Source of the DNA: Trichothermofontia sp964536415
GTDB taxonomy: Bacteria; Cyanobacteriota; Cyanobacteriia; B231
NCBI GenBank assembly: GCA_964536415.1
Contig: CAZHXN010000008.1
Coordinates: forward strand, 8,154 to 72,153
Direction: 5' to 3'
Length of the DNA stretch: 64,000 bases
Part shown: positions 1-8,882 of the stretch, in pieces
Position numbering within the stretch: the stretch's first letter is position 1
How the letters are laid out: every line of letters starts with the position of its first letter
Made by a program: the position numbers and the translations under genes
Notes under the pieces: generated by a model
Databases searched by the model: none
The model's input: the letters and a program-made list of their open reading frames with translations, nothing else
What the model was told of the DNA's origin: nothing

Positions 1-48
1 AATGGTTAGGGGGACTTCTGGCTAAGGGGCAGGTTACTATAGGGTTCT

Positions 49-282
49 ATGCGGTACCCGATCCCAGCTAATGCTCAGGAAGTCTTGGACTTGCAACGCC
101 AGCCGATCGACGAGGAAGTCGTGGCGGCAGCGATCGCAGGCGTAATTCGTATTGCCCGTGCCCAGGGACGCACCCTGGAGGACCTGTCGGCAGAATTGCT
201 GGCTGAAGATGGCGTTTTAGACAAGGCCCAGCGCCGTTGGCTCCAAGAGCTAGTCACCCATGCCTGGGAAAATTTACCCTAA
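49..282 (+). CDS. Small conserved-looking hypothetical protein (77 aa)
   Basis: I do not recognise a named family. The protein is small and soluble, mostly helical, with alternating acidic and hydrophobic stretches (DEEVVAAAIAGVIRIARAQG near residues 21-40, then EDLSAELL) and an ending rich in Trp and Leu. There is no signal peptide or membrane segment. The frame has good cyanobacterial codon use, including a HIP1-like gcgatcgc core. It is a single-gene unit near the window edge, so what lies upstream is unseen. A helical adaptor or regulatory protein is possible, but this is only an impression. Confidence 0.6.
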   Translation: MRYPIPANAQEVLDLQRQPIDEEVVAAAIAGVIRIARAQGRTLEDLSAELLAEDGVLDKAQRRWLQELVTHAWENLP

Positions 283-610
283 AACCGGCCAGAGGCAGCC
301 ATCCGTGGGGCGGGTCGCACCCCCACATTGACCACACCCCAGCCCCCCTCCTAAACCCGCCCAGCCAAGGGGGCAGGTTTATCAAGATTATTACTGAATG
401 CCTAAAATGTGACAGCCTCCCGATGCTCACCCTAGCGGGTAGAGCGCGGGCTTTCCAACCTCGCGATTGAGTATTCCTGTCCCACGCCACTTATCTAGGT
501 CGTAGACCCCCGACAGACCGACTTGGCAGGCGGTTTCCGTTCCCCAGCGTCCCTGGGCTACTATGTTCTCCGATCATTTTAACTTACATCATTTATTGGT
601 CTTCCCACCC
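283..610. other. Intergenic region with repeat and possible IS200/IS605 end relic
   Basis: About 330 bases without a convincing gene. It contains a GGGGCGGGTCGCACC motif near 306-320, which recurs in inverted orientation near 6000-6018 (a dispersed cyanobacterial-type repeat). The 409-488 interval resembles an IS200/IS605 right end on the minus strand (separate entry). Short ORFs here are not supported by composition or ribosome binding sites. Confidence 0.6.
409..488 (-). mobile_element. Possible relic of an IS200/IS605 right end (omega-RNA-like)
   Basis: Read on the minus strand, the segment runs from GGAAAGCCCGCGCTCTACC through CTAGGGTGAGCATCGGGAGG and ends in CTGTCAC. From memory, this order (GC-rich tail, GGTGAGC-type hairpin, GGGAGG, then TGTCA) is how many cyanobacterial TnpB elements end, where the 3' part is the guide-RNA scaffold. 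No tnpB or tnpA frame remains next to it. The match is by pattern recall only, so it may be coincidental. Confidence 0.35.
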
Positions 611-1939
611 ATGCTCGACCTGACCAAACTGGCGCAGCAACTTCAGGGCCTCAGCCAACACCTGTCCCAGGAGGCTACCGCTGCCCAGAAACGCCTGGAC
701 CTTGCCCTACAATTCTTACAACAGGCCAGCGATCGCCAACTGACTCTAGTCCAAACCCATCAAGATTGGCGCGATCGCCTTGCCTTCACCGCTGCCGTCC
801 CCGTGGAGCCATTGACCACCCAGGTAGAGATTCAGCCCCCACCCTTTAGCCATACGGTCATCGCCACCGACGGCTCCCAGATCGCCCCCAGCCACCACGA
901 AATTGCCTACTGTTATTTGCTCAACATTGGTCGAGTGGTGTTGCACTACGGTCAAAATCGCCAACCCTTATTGGATAGCCTACCGGAAGTGTTTTACCGG
1001 TCCGAAGACTTGTATCTCTCGCGCCAGTGGGGGATTCGCACGGAAGAATGGATGGGCCATCGCCGCACGGTATCCGAAACCACGGTGTTGGCCGAGTTGG
1101 CTACCGCCTTGACACAGGTTGACCCAGAGCAGGGAGTAGGTGTGGACGATCGGGCCACTGATTCGGACGACGATCGCACCCTCAACAGGACAGAGCAAAC
1201 GGTTAAAACCAGCCACACGAGAATGCCCCCCCTACTCGCAATGGTGGATGGTTCCCTGATCTACTGGTTTTTGGACCCGCTGCCCGCCGAAGCCCGGTCC
1301 CTGATTTTGCCGCCCATCCTGCGGGCCTGGGAGCAATTACGCCAGCAACGAGTTCCCCTCATTGGCTACCTGAGTGCCTCCCGCAGTGGCGAAAGTACGA
1401 ATTTCCTCCGCCTGCAAGCCTGTCCTTATCCCACCCCGGATTGTTTCAAACACTGCTACCGTGAGGGAGAGCCATCGGCCTCGGTACCTCATCGCCAACT
1501 GTCCCTCCCCCTCAAGCAACAACCCCCCTGCCATTGTTTTGATCCCCTCCGGGATACCGCCCTCTGGGCTGCCCGCCTCAAACCGGGACATCGCGGACCG
1601 CTGTGGCGCAGTTCGGCCCGGATTTTAGAGCAATATGGCAACCAGGCGATTTATTTTTGTTATGTCCACGTCGGCACGGAAATCGCCCGAATTGAATGTC
1701 CCGCCTGGGTCGCTGAGGAGACCGACCTATTAGAGACGGCCCTGAGTTTGACGATCGCCCAAGTGCAAAAGGGCTATGGTTATCCCGTGGCCCTAGCCGA
1801 AGCCCATAATCAGGCAGTGGTACGGGGGGGCGATCGTAGCCGGTTCTTTGCACTCCTAGAGCAGGAAATGATTCGAGCCGGGCTAAAAAATGTAGGTACG
1901 TCTTACAAAGAAGCCCGCAAACGCGGCAGTATTGCTTAG
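611..1939 (+). CDS. nurA: NurA-domain nuclease
   Basis: NurA-family nuclease, about 442 aa from the chosen ATG. The family is a Mn-dependent 5'-3' exonuclease; in archaea it works with the HerA helicase in double-strand break end resection. The metal-site motif ATDGS is at residues 85-89 (Asp87), a second acidic motif MVDGS is near Asp213, and a C-terminal YPVALAEAHNQAV segment carries the conserved His. The frame is open from 563, but that start adds a hydrophobic stretch not expected in the family; the ATG at 611 (MLDLTKLAQQL) gives the usual helical N-terminus. No herA is in the window. A linker around residues 190-210 is rich in Asp and Thr. The role in cyanobacteria is inferred from the family. 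Confidence 0.85.
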   Translation: MLDLTKLAQQLQGLSQHLSQEATAAQKRLDLALQFLQQASDRQLTLVQTHQDWRDRLAFTAAVPVEPLTTQVEIQPPPFSHTVIATDGSQIAPSHHEIAYCYLLNIGRVVLHYGQNRQPLLDSLPEVFYRSEDLYLSRQWGIRTEEWMGHRRTVSETTVLAELATALTQVDPEQGVGVDDRATDSDDDRTLNRTEQTVKTSHTRMPPLLAMVDGSLIYWFLDPLPAEARSLILPPILRAWEQLRQQRVPLIGYLSASRSGESTNFLRLQACPYPTPDCFKHCYREGEPSASVPHRQLSLPLKQQPPCHCFDPLRDTALWAARLKPGHRGPLWRSSARILEQYGNQAIYFCYVHVGTEIARIECPAWVAEETDLLETALSLTIAQVQKGYGYPVALAEAHNQAVVRGGDRSRFFALLEQEMIRAGLKNVGTSYKEARKRGSIA

Positions 1940-2024
1940 GCATCTATCCGGCTTAATCCGGTCGAAGCATCCACGCGATGGGGTCAACCACCGTGCGCCC
2001 CAACCAAGCCCAACCCCTCATCCA

Positions 2025-2984
2025 TTAACCCACTAAGCCTAAACAATGTTGCATTTGTTTGGGGAATTGGCGGCGCAACTTGTTCAGAGCACTGCGTTCG
2101 AGTTGCCGTACCCGTTCCCGACTGAGGTGGAGTAGTTCACCGACCTCAGCCAGGGAATGGCGCTCCCCATCCTGGAGACCGAATCGAGCAATCACGACTT
2201 CCCGCTCCCGTTCGGTTAGGGTTTCAAGCAATAGGGCGATCTGATCCTGAACCAGGATGAGATCGGTGACTTCATCCGGTAGCGGTTGCGTGGACTCCAG
2301 TAATTCTCCTAATTGGGTATCTCGCTCAGTCCCAACCCGAAGATCTAACGACACCGGACGTGCCCGACGGTGATGTTCGACGAGTTTTTCAATTTCCTGG
2401 CGATCGACCGCGAGGGCGGTGGCCAGTTCGGTAATGGTGGGTTTGCGCCCCAATTGTTGCGAGAGTTGGCGGCTCATGCCTTTGATGCGGTTGAGCTTTT
2501 CAGTAATGTGAACGGGTAGGCGGATCGTACGGGACTGTTGGGCGATCGAGCGGGTCATGGCCTGACGAATCCACCAGTAGGCGTAGGTTGAAAAGCGATA
2601 CCCCTTGGTCGGATCAAACTTCTCCACCGCCCGACTCAGGCCCAGGTTCCCCTCCTGGATCAGATCCAACAATTCCAAGCCCCGGCGTTGATACTTTTTG
2701 GCCACAGCAACGACTAACCGTAGGTTGGCCTGCACCATTTGTGCTTTAGCACGTTGGCCGTGGCGGATAATGCTTTGTTGTTCCGCTGTGGGCTGTTCTA
2801 GCTCTAGCAACGGCATCATGGCCTGCACCTGCTTGCCTAACGCGATTTCCTGCTCCGGGCTGAGGAGGGGCACCTTCCCAATTTCCCGTAAATAGACTCG
2901 AATATCATCAACGTCAGGCATAGGACTTATCGGGATGATGGCAGAGTAAGGCTGAAGCGTATCAATTGGCCAATAATCTATCAT
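2025..2984 (-). CDS. Group 2 RNA polymerase sigma-70 factor
   Basis: Non-essential-type (group 2) sigma factor of the RpoD family, directing RNA polymerase to stress or nutrient promoters. Region 1.2 begins DDIRVYLREIGKVPLL; region 2 shows RLVVAVAKKYQRRG, LDLIQEGNLGL and FSTYAYWWIRQAM (core binding and -10 recognition); region 3 includes RLPVHITEKLN; region 4 ends with ERVRQLERSALNKLR, the -35 binding helix. Region 1.1 is absent, as usual for group 2. An alternative ATG at 2921 (MPDVDD) lies closer to the conserved start, while 2984 has a purine-rich GAAAAGAG just upstream. Only 16 bp separate it from the pabBC stop, so co-transcription is likely. Which cyanobacterial Sig it matches (SigB, C, D or E) cannot be settled by eye. 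Confidence 0.93.
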   Translation of the reverse strand: MIDYWPIDTLQPYSAIIPISPMPDVDDIRVYLREIGKVPLLSPEQEIALGKQVQAMMPLLELEQPTAEQQSIIRHGQRAKAQMVQANLRLVVAVAKKYQRRGLELLDLIQEGNLGLSRAVEKFDPTKGYRFSTYAYWWIRQAMTRSIAQQSRTIRLPVHITEKLNRIKGMSRQLSQQLGRKPTITELATALAVDRQEIEKLVEHHRRARPVSLDLRVGTERDTQLGELLESTQPLPDEVTDLILVQDQIALLLETLTEREREVVIARFGLQDGERHSLAEVGELLHLSRERVRQLERSALNKLRRQFPKQMQHCLGLVG

Positions 2985-3000
2985 CTCTTTTCAAGAACGG

Positions 3001-4881
3001 CTAATGTTGATCCCGATAATTTTGGTTTTTCGGGTGAGGGGTGTCCCTGACGATCGTGGCCATCAGCACGGGCTGCATTCCCCGAACTGAGTTCACCAGA
3101 TAGATCCCCGTACAGTGGTCTAAATCATCCCGATACAGAACGTGCTCCTGGACCTTTCCCTGTTGGAGCAACCAGGCCCGAAAGGTCCCGGCCAAAAGGC
3201 CAGATGATACGGGGGGTGTGTACCATTGACCCTCCCGAACAACGACTAGGTTGGCGAAACAGGATTCGGTTACTTCCCCCCGTTCATTCCACAGGAGCAC
3301 GTCATCCCAATCCGGGTGTGTCTGGCGGGCGGTTGCATAGGCGGTTTCATACAGGTCACGCCGGGTGGTTTTGTGGTACAGAAAAACGTCCTCAGAATTG
3401 ATGGGAGTTGTTGCCCAGCCAACTCGGAGTGGTGGGTCGCCTTGCTCATTTAAGCATTCGGTCTCTCCCTGCATCACGCCCGATCGCGCTACCCGCAGGC
3501 GAATTTTGTGGGGTTTAGGCAGCAGCGATCGCGTCAAGGCATCCAGATACTCACGCACCTGCGCCAAGTTAAGGGAAAAATCAAAATAGCGGGCCGATTG
3601 CTGGAGACGTTCCAGGTGTAAATCCAACAAAAAATAGCCTGCCTCTGGGTCCCAGCGCAGAGATTCCAGCAGTTCAAATGTGGGATGAGGTGGCTGCAAG
3701 ATTTGGGTTTTCGTCCCACACTCTTGCCATTCGCTATTGCCCTCAGAATCCCACACAATGCCTCCCCCCGTACCATACTCGGCCTGCTGCTGACGCTTAT
3801 CAATTAAAACAGTACGAATTGCCACATTGAATTGGGCGATGCGGTGGGGCGCTAGCATTCCAATGGTGCCGGTATAAATCCGACGGGGTGAGTCTTCTAA
3901 GTCAGCAATAATCTGCATCGTGCGGGTTTTAGGGGCACCGGTAATCGAAGCACAGGGGAAGAGCGATTGCAGAATCTCTACCCAACTGGCCTCCGTTAAC
4001 GCCTGTACCGTCGAGGTCATTTGCCAGAGGGTGGAATATTGCTCGATCGCAAAGAGTTCCGTGACCTGGACTGTCCCCCGCCGTGCAATTCGCCCCAAAT
4101 CGTTGCGAATCATATCCACGATCATGACATTCTCTGCCTGGTTTTTGATCGAGTGCCGCAAGGTCTCAGCCATCTGACGATCGTCGGCATAACTCAATCC
4201 TCGACGGGCTGTTCCCTTCATCGGACGACAGGTAATCGTGCGTTCGTGAAGTGTTCCCTGTGAGAAGTCATCAAGCCGGAAAAAGAGTTCTGGCGATGCG
4301 CAGCAAATCGCCCAGTGATCCAGGTTGAGAAAAGCACCATAATGACCATTTTGAGCCTGAATTAACTGCTGAAAATAGGCCCACGGATCAGCACTAAAGC
4401 GCGATCGCAGGCGTAGGGAAAAGTTCACCTGGTAGGTATTTCCCTGGGCAATCTGGTGCTTAATTGCAGCAAAGGCGTGCTGATAGTCTGCCGGGGCGAT
4501 CGTGGCTGTCCACTCAGGGGTAATCAGGGGGGCAGACAGCAGGCTAGGCAGATGAATCCTGTCAGGAGTTGGATAGACCCCAAACCAAGCTAGGGGAAAA
4601 TCGGCAGCCGCTTTGACCACAAAACTCGGATCAAACGCAGGGGCGGCTTCATAACTCAGCCAGCCAACGGCATAGTACCCCTGGCGATCGACGGCGGCTT
4701 GCACAGTCTCCAGAACCGGCATCACTTCATCAGTGTGCATGGCGACAAATGTGGCCACAGGTTGGTGAAAATAAAGCCACTGATGGGCCTGGGCATCATA
4801 AAGAACCCCGCCATTGGTCGCGATCGCCCCTGGCGAAAAGTCAGCGATCGCGAAAGGACAGGTAGCAGTCGAAACAGTCAC
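3001..4881 (-). CDS. pabB: Fused aminodeoxychorismate synthase component I / aminodeoxychorismate lyase
   Basis: Bifunctional enzyme for p-aminobenzoate, the folate precursor. The N-terminal ~430 residues form the chorismate-binding PabB domain (TCRPMKGTARRG, MIVDMIRNDLGRI, SLFPCASITGAPKTRTMQII and YTGTIGM are all present). The C-terminal ~200 residues form a fold-type IV PLP domain of the PabC type, with YHKTTRRDLYE carrying the likely PLP lysine and LLWNERGEVTESCFANLVV the cofactor-phosphate region. PabA glutamine amidotransferase is not fused and must be encoded elsewhere. The frame is open from 4953, but the first ~24 residues there are hydrophobic and unlike the family; the GTG at 4881 fits homologous starts better, without a clear Shine-Dalgarno. 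It is followed by the sigma-factor gene after 16 bp. Confidence 0.92.
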   Translation of the reverse strand: MTVSTATCPFAIADFSPGAIATNGGVLYDAQAHQWLYFHQPVATFVAMHTDEVMPVLETVQAAVDRQGYYAVGWLSYEAAPAFDPSFVVKAAADFPLAWFGVYPTPDRIHLPSLLSAPLITPEWTATIAPADYQHAFAAIKHQIAQGNTYQVNFSLRLRSRFSADPWAYFQQLIQAQNGHYGAFLNLDHWAICCASPELFFRLDDFSQGTLHERTITCRPMKGTARRGLSYADDRQMAETLRHSIKNQAENVMIVDMIRNDLGRIARRGTVQVTELFAIEQYSTLWQMTSTVQALTEASWVEILQSLFPCASITGAPKTRTMQIIADLEDSPRRIYTGTIGMLAPHRIAQFNVAIRTVLIDKRQQQAEYGTGGGIVWDSEGNSEWQECGTKTQILQPPHPTFELLESLRWDPEAGYFLLDLHLERLQQSARYFDFSLNLAQVREYLDALTRSLLPKPHKIRLRVARSGVMQGETECLNEQGDPPLRVGWATTPINSEDVFLYHKTTRRDLYETAYATARQTHPDWDDVLLWNERGEVTESCFANLVVVREGQWYTPPVSSGLLAGTFRAWLLQQGKVQEHVLYRDDLDHCTGIYLVNSVRGMQPVLMATIVRDTPHPKNQNYRDQH

Positions 4882-4960
4882 AAGACAAGCACCCACTAGG
4901 CTGAAATAAACTGAACAGAATAAAACCGGGGCGAATACACAGACGATCACCACTAGCCAA

Positions 4961-4987
4961 CGTTCGTAGTGCTGACTTCAGTCAGCC
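4961..4987. repeat. Short dispersed repeat (ACTGAAGTCAGCACTACGAACG type)
   Basis: The minus strand reads GACTGAAGTCAGCACTACGAACG. Two related units, GACTACAGTCGTTACTACAAAC and GACTACAGTCGTGACTCCAAAC, occur at 40991-41041. Similar short units are known as interspersed repeats in cyanobacterial genomes. It lies in the spacer between two divergent genes. Confidence 0.5.
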
Positions 4988-5154
4988 TTCCCAGATATCC
5001 CCCTTGCTATCCTGACCCAATACCGTCGGGCCATAGCCCTGCGATCGTGCAATTCACCAAATCTCTTCTTTAACATGAGAGGCGACCTTAAGATGCGACA
5101 TTAAAACTGCTGCATTATCAATTCAACACGAGATCGTTTTACCCCAACCTCCCC

Positions 5155-5865
5155 ATGACTGACGTATCAGATCGATCGATCACAGACCCATCAGAAATTC
5201 CCCATGTTCGCCAACACGCCCCCGCCACCTACCGCAATCGGGACCCCATTCTCGCGGTTCTCCAGGACGTTCTGCCGCCTGATGGGACGATTTTAGAGAT
5301 ATCAAGTGGCACAGGGGAACATGCCGCCTTTTTTGCGCCGCGCTTGACCCCGCGTGCTTGGCTTCCCTCCGATCCCAATCCTGTCGCCCGTGCCAGTATT
5401 GCCGCCTGGCGAGACCATCTCCCCTCGCCCAATCTGTATCCCCCGATCGCCCTGGACACTGAAGATCCCTGCTGGCCCGTGGAGCAGTTGCCCTTACCCG
5501 CTGCCTTAGCAGGACTGGATTTGCAGCGAATGCCGATTCGGGCGATCGTCAATATCAATATGATCCATATTGCCCCGTGGTCCGCCTGTTTGGGCCTGTT
5601 TGCCGGGGCAGCTCGAATTTTGCCCGTGGGTGGCATTCTCTACCTGTATGGTCCCTTTATGCAGAACGGACGCCACACGGCTCCGAGCAATGCTGAGTTC
5701 GATGCCACCCTCCGTGCCAGAAACCCCGCCTGGGGAGTCCGCGATCTGGATGCCGTGACGGTGGTGGCTGCTACCCACCACTTTTCCCTGCACAAAACAG
5801 TCCCGATGCCTGCGAATAATCTGTCGGTGGTGTTTGAGAAGCTGGCGATCGGATTGGCAGAGTAG
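5155..5865 (+). CDS. DUF938-family SAM-dependent methyltransferase
   Basis: Class I methyltransferase-like protein of the DUF938 family; substrate unknown. The family opening RQHAPATYRNRDPILAVL is at residues 19-36, the SAM-binding glycine motif LEISSGTGEHAAFFA at 47-61, and the acidic loop WLPSDPNPVARASI follows. INMIHIAPWSA is the family's post-motif segment, and AGAARILPVGGILYLYGPF is typical of motif V/VI. The C-terminus FDATLRARNPAWGVRDLDAV is also characteristic. The start at 5155 is the first ATG and gives a normal length (236 aa). It is transcribed divergently from pabBC and has no obvious functional partner nearby. Confidence 0.87.
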   Translation: MTDVSDRSITDPSEIPHVRQHAPATYRNRDPILAVLQDVLPPDGTILEISSGTGEHAAFFAPRLTPRAWLPSDPNPVARASIAAWRDHLPSPNLYPPIALDTEDPCWPVEQLPLPAALAGLDLQRMPIRAIVNINMIHIAPWSACLGLFAGAARILPVGGILYLYGPFMQNGRHTAPSNAEFDATLRARNPAWGVRDLDAVTVVAATHHFSLHKTVPMPANNLSVVFEKLAIGLAE

Positions 5866-5989
5866 TTTTTTTGTATTATTATTGCCACAGGGTGTACGGG
5901 GCCAGGTGGACAGGTTGATGAAGGTGCCAGGGCCGGTCGATCCAAGATACAGACCATAGGGCGGGTCGATGAAGATAGTGGGTTTCCCA

Positions 5990-6022
5990 ATGAGAGGCTG
6001 GTGCGACCCGCCCCTACGGAAT
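5990..6022. repeat. Dispersed GGGGCGGGTCGCACC repeat (inverted copy)
   Basis: GGTGCGACCCGCCCCTACGG in the spacer between two plus-strand genes is the inverse of the unit near 306-320. It overlaps the earliest open codons of the methyltransferase frame, which argues for a later start of that gene. Confidence 0.45.
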
Positions 6023-6122
6023 TTCCGTGGGGGATAGACGAAATTGGGGAATGGGGATACCTTGTGGTGATTCTGACATTACGGCAACTAATAATCGGTT
6101 TAGGAAAATAGGGATAGCGATC

Positions 6123-7463
6123 GTGCCGTCTAATGCACTTAACAAACTAGCACTTAGCTCAATTGAAAGCGGGGACTATAATCAGTTCGAGATTAATCAA
6201 CTGCGCTTAGAAGACCGGGTGGTGCATGATTGGTATCGGTTTGTGCTGTCATTCCCGCCCCATCTGGTGCAAGCCTATTTGAACAAATTTGAAATTGGTG
6301 ACCATCAGCACGTGCTTGATCCCTTTTGTGGCACCGGGACAACGGTAGTCGAGTGCAAAAAGCTGGGAATTCTTAGCGTGGGAATTGAGGCGAATCCAAT
6401 GGCCTGGTTTGCCGGGTCTGTTAAACAGGATTGGACACCGGAACCGGAGGCTTTGCAGGCAATCGCACAAGAAATTGCCTTCACTGCCGCAACACTTATT
6501 GTTGAATCGCCCACCCTACGGCGCTTATCGCCTGAGTGTGAAGCTCTGATTTTGAAGAATTCCATTAGTCCTATTCCTCTCCATAAAACGCTGATCCTTC
6601 TAGATGCCATTGAGCAACATTCAACTCAGGAAACTATCCATCATCTCAAGCTAGCTCTGGCAAAAGCACTGGTCACCACGATCAGTAATCTCCGCTTTGG
6701 ACCAGAGGTGGGCGTGGGGAAGTTAAAAGAAGATGCCCCCGTGATTGAGGCTTGGCTCCAAGAAGTCAGCACGATCGCCGAGGATTTAAGACAATTGCAA
6801 GGGTTAAAAGCGGTGCCCAGCCAGATTTATGCCGCTGATGCCCGTCAAATTCAGGCAGTCCTGCTCCCACAGACGATTGATGCTGTCATTACGTCGCCTC
6901 CCTATCCCAATGAGAAGGACTACACGCGTACAACCCGCCTTGAATCAGTCCTATTAGGCTTTATTAAAACTAAAGCCGATTTGCGCACCTTTAAGGAAAG
7001 TTTGATTCGCTCCAATAGCCGCAATGTGTATAAATGGGACACTGACGATTGCTGGGTGAGTCAGCATTCGGGTATTCAGGCGATCGCCCAGGAAATTGAA
7101 ACGCGACGCCTAGAACTCGGTAAAACCAGTGGCTTTGAACGCTCCTACCACCGTGCCGTAAAGCTATACTTTGGGGGAATGGCAAAGCATTTAGCCGATC
7201 TGCGTCCTGTCCTACGTGCCGGTGCCCAACTGGCCTATGTAGTCGGAGATCAACGGTCCTACTTACGGGTCATGATTCGGACGGGCCAAATTTTAGCTGA
7301 ACTGGCCGAAGGACTGGGTTATGAGGTGGTAGGCATTGACCTTTTCCGGACTCGTGCTGCGACCATCACCAGAGAACAGGTCAGAGAAGAAGTAGTTTTG
7401 CTTCGTTGGCCAGGGGAATGGCCCGATCGGCCCTATCCTTTCAGTGATGAACCGTTGGGTTAG
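6123..7463 (+). CDS. Orphan DNA methyltransferase (amino-methylase type, SPPY motif)
   Basis: DNA methyltransferase of the N4-cytosine/N6-adenine class. The SAM-binding motif LDPFCGTGTT is at residues 65-74 and the catalytic SPPY at 258-261, followed by YPNEKDYTR. SPPY is most often associated with N4-cytosine methylation (family knowledge). The roughly 185-residue segment between the motifs may hold the target-recognition region, so the order is SAM motif first, then catalytic motif. The frame opens at a GTG at 6027, inside a dispersed repeat; the GTG at 6123, preceded by AGGAAAATAGGG, gives the family-like N-terminus SNALNKLALSSIE. No restriction endonuclease partner is seen; the convergent neighbours are unknown small genes. 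It could be epigenetic or a solitary defence remnant. Confidence 0.82.
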   Translation: MPSNALNKLALSSIESGDYNQFEINQLRLEDRVVHDWYRFVLSFPPHLVQAYLNKFEIGDHQHVLDPFCGTGTTVVECKKLGILSVGIEANPMAWFAGSVKQDWTPEPEALQAIAQEIAFTAATLIVESPTLRRLSPECEALILKNSISPIPLHKTLILLDAIEQHSTQETIHHLKLALAKALVTTISNLRFGPEVGVGKLKEDAPVIEAWLQEVSTIAEDLRQLQGLKAVPSQIYAADARQIQAVLLPQTIDAVITSPPYPNEKDYTRTTRLESVLLGFIKTKADLRTFKESLIRSNSRNVYKWDTDDCWVSQHSGIQAIAQEIETRRLELGKTSGFERSYHRAVKLYFGGMAKHLADLRPVLRAGAQLAYVVGDQRSYLRVMIRTGQILAELAEGLGYEVVGIDLFRTRAATITREQVREEVVLLRWPGEWPDRPYPFSDEPLG

Positions 7464-7491
7464 AAGTGCGATCGCGACCGTTCTATGAATA

Positions 7492-7866
7492 CTACAGCCC
7501 CACCAATTCGCGGCTCTCTAAACCGGTCAACTGCTGGACAATGCGCAGGCGAGTTTCCAGCTTCGCCACACTAAAGCAATTCCGCAGTTGTTCCAAATAG
7601 GCCAAAGCATTCGCTTTCTCGGTAGTTAATTGCAAGAAGCGTTCCTGAGTCGGTTCATAGGCTGGATTGGCTTGCAAAACTTCATGGCGACGAGCCTTGC
7701 GTTGGAAATCGTTTTTCAGATCACCGTCAAAGGCCACCACCACATCAGCCTGCGCCTCCAGGTTGGCCAACTGTTGCTTCACTTCCGCAATCTGGTAGTC
7801 CAATTCATTGGCAGCTTGTGCGGCCTGGGCGATTGCATCGGGATATTGCTCAAGACGTAGTTTCAT
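7492..7866 (-). CDS. Unrecognised coiled-coil protein, phage-like in appearance
   Basis: Last gene of a three-gene minus-strand run. The protein of about 124 aa starts MKLRLEQYPDAI, preceded by AGAGG five bases before the ATG; a longer frame from 7926 lacks such a site. Residues 15-45 (ANELDYQIAEVKQQLANLE) and 70-105 are heptad-like helices, separated by KNDFQRKARRHEVLQANPAY. That central block resembles small helical proteins in phage replication or recombination modules, but I cannot name a family. There is no membrane segment. It ends 28 bp from the convergent methyltransferase gene. Function unknown. Confidence 0.68.
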   Translation of the reverse strand: MKLRLEQYPDAIAQAAQAANELDYQIAEVKQQLANLEAQADVVVAFDGDLKNDFQRKARRHEVLQANPAYEPTQERFLQLTTEKANALAYLEQLRNCFSVAKLETRLRIVQQLTGLESRELVGL

Positions 7867-7980
7867 AAAAACCTCTGGCGGTTCACTGGAAGTAAGGGTC
7901 GCTTCGGTCGGTTCCCCTTCTTCCAAGCCGGGAGAAAGGGGTAGGGGATGAGGGACTTTGGTTTAATAACACCCCTTGAC

Positions 7981-8355
7981 TCACACAGCCGCTAAGTGGT
8001 GATTGGGGGGCGGGCTAGGCACTTCTACCGGACGTGAGGCTTCAACGACCCGTTTCGGCACCTCCCCATCCCCGAACCGGGCAGCAGCGGGACGATCCAC
8101 CGGTACAACAGGCCGTTCCTCTAGATGATTGCGGCGGACAGTTGGGGGCAAATCCTCTGCCACAAGGGGTGTTCGCTCTAGGACTTCTACGTCTAATTTA
8201 ATCGCCACTAGATAATTACCCCTGTCTTCCCCGACGGCCTCACGCACCAATTCCGCCAAATCGGGACGCGCTGCCGTCATGGGATCACGCAACGTACAGC
8301 GTTCCCATTCGTACTGGGCAGTGGGATCAAGGGTAAGGATGTAATGCTTTTGCAT
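7981..8355 (-). CDS. Unrecognised hypothetical protein, middle gene of three
   Basis: About 124 aa from MQKHYILTLDPTAQYEW (ATG 8355); the frame extends to 8442 with a Pro-rich N-terminus that I consider less likely. The first ~65 residues look folded (LAELVREAVGEDRGNYLVAIKLDVEVLERTPL), alternating strand and helix. The remainder is a Pro/Arg/Val-rich tail with VPVDRPAAARFGDGEVPK, probably disordered. No known motif is visible. It is separated by 114 bp from the downstream coiled-coil gene and by 116 bp from the upstream gene; the shared strand and single promoter upstream suggest one transcript. Confidence 0.6.
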   Translation of the reverse strand: MQKHYILTLDPTAQYEWERCTLRDPMTAARPDLAELVREAVGEDRGNYLVAIKLDVEVLERTPLVAEDLPPTVRRNHLEERPVVPVDRPAAARFGDGEVPKRVVEASRPVEVPSPPPNHHLAAV

Positions 8356-8471
8356 GGGTCGCACCGGAATGAAGGACTGAATAGGGAAGAGAAGAGAGGG
8401 ATTGTGGGTCGGGGCAGGTGGCACGGCCATCTTGGCTAGCAACCCGCTATCCCGCTAAACCCGGCCAATCA

Positions 8472-8801
8472 TTAGGTCGGGGCGGGTGGCAACGCCGATC
8501 GCGTTTGGCGTTCCCAGTGAGCAATCGTCCGGGCTAAGTGGCCAGGGTTAAAGACCTTCACTTCATAGGCATAGGGCAACTGCTGCCCCAACCCCATTTG
8601 AAAACGACAGTCGAGCAAAGCCAGACGTTGGGCAAACCGCTGCGCCAAGGACAGGCGATCGAACCCCACATAACAGGTTTCCGTTGCCCCTGCCACCGCC
8701 GCTGGCGATCGGAAAGGCGTCCGCACCACCAACACCCGTGGAGAAAGATATTGCCCCACCCGACCCTGTTGAAGTGAAAAGAAACGACCAATCTGCATCA
8801 T
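8472..8801 (-). CDS. Unrecognised hypothetical protein, first gene of three
   Basis: About 109 aa from MMQIGRFFSLQQGRVGQYL; the frame is open from 8831. It has a beta-rich N-terminal half (QYLSPRVLVVRTPFRSP, ETCYVGFDRLSLAQRFAQRLALLDC) and ends with an amphipathic segment and Pro-Ala tail. I know no family for it. The strong-looking promoter 80 bp upstream (8883-8912) makes this the lead gene of the block that also holds the two following unknown genes. It is not membrane-associated as far as can be seen. Confidence 0.6.
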   Translation of the reverse strand: MMQIGRFFSLQQGRVGQYLSPRVLVVRTPFRSPAAVAGATETCYVGFDRLSLAQRFAQRLALLDCRFQMGLGQQLPYAYEVKVFNPGHLARTIAHWERQTRSALPPAPT

Positions 8802-8882
8802 GAGTACCTGCATCCAAAATGGGTAAACCAATCACGGGACTCATCACACCGGATTCCGACCTCAACACTCTATTTTAGTACA

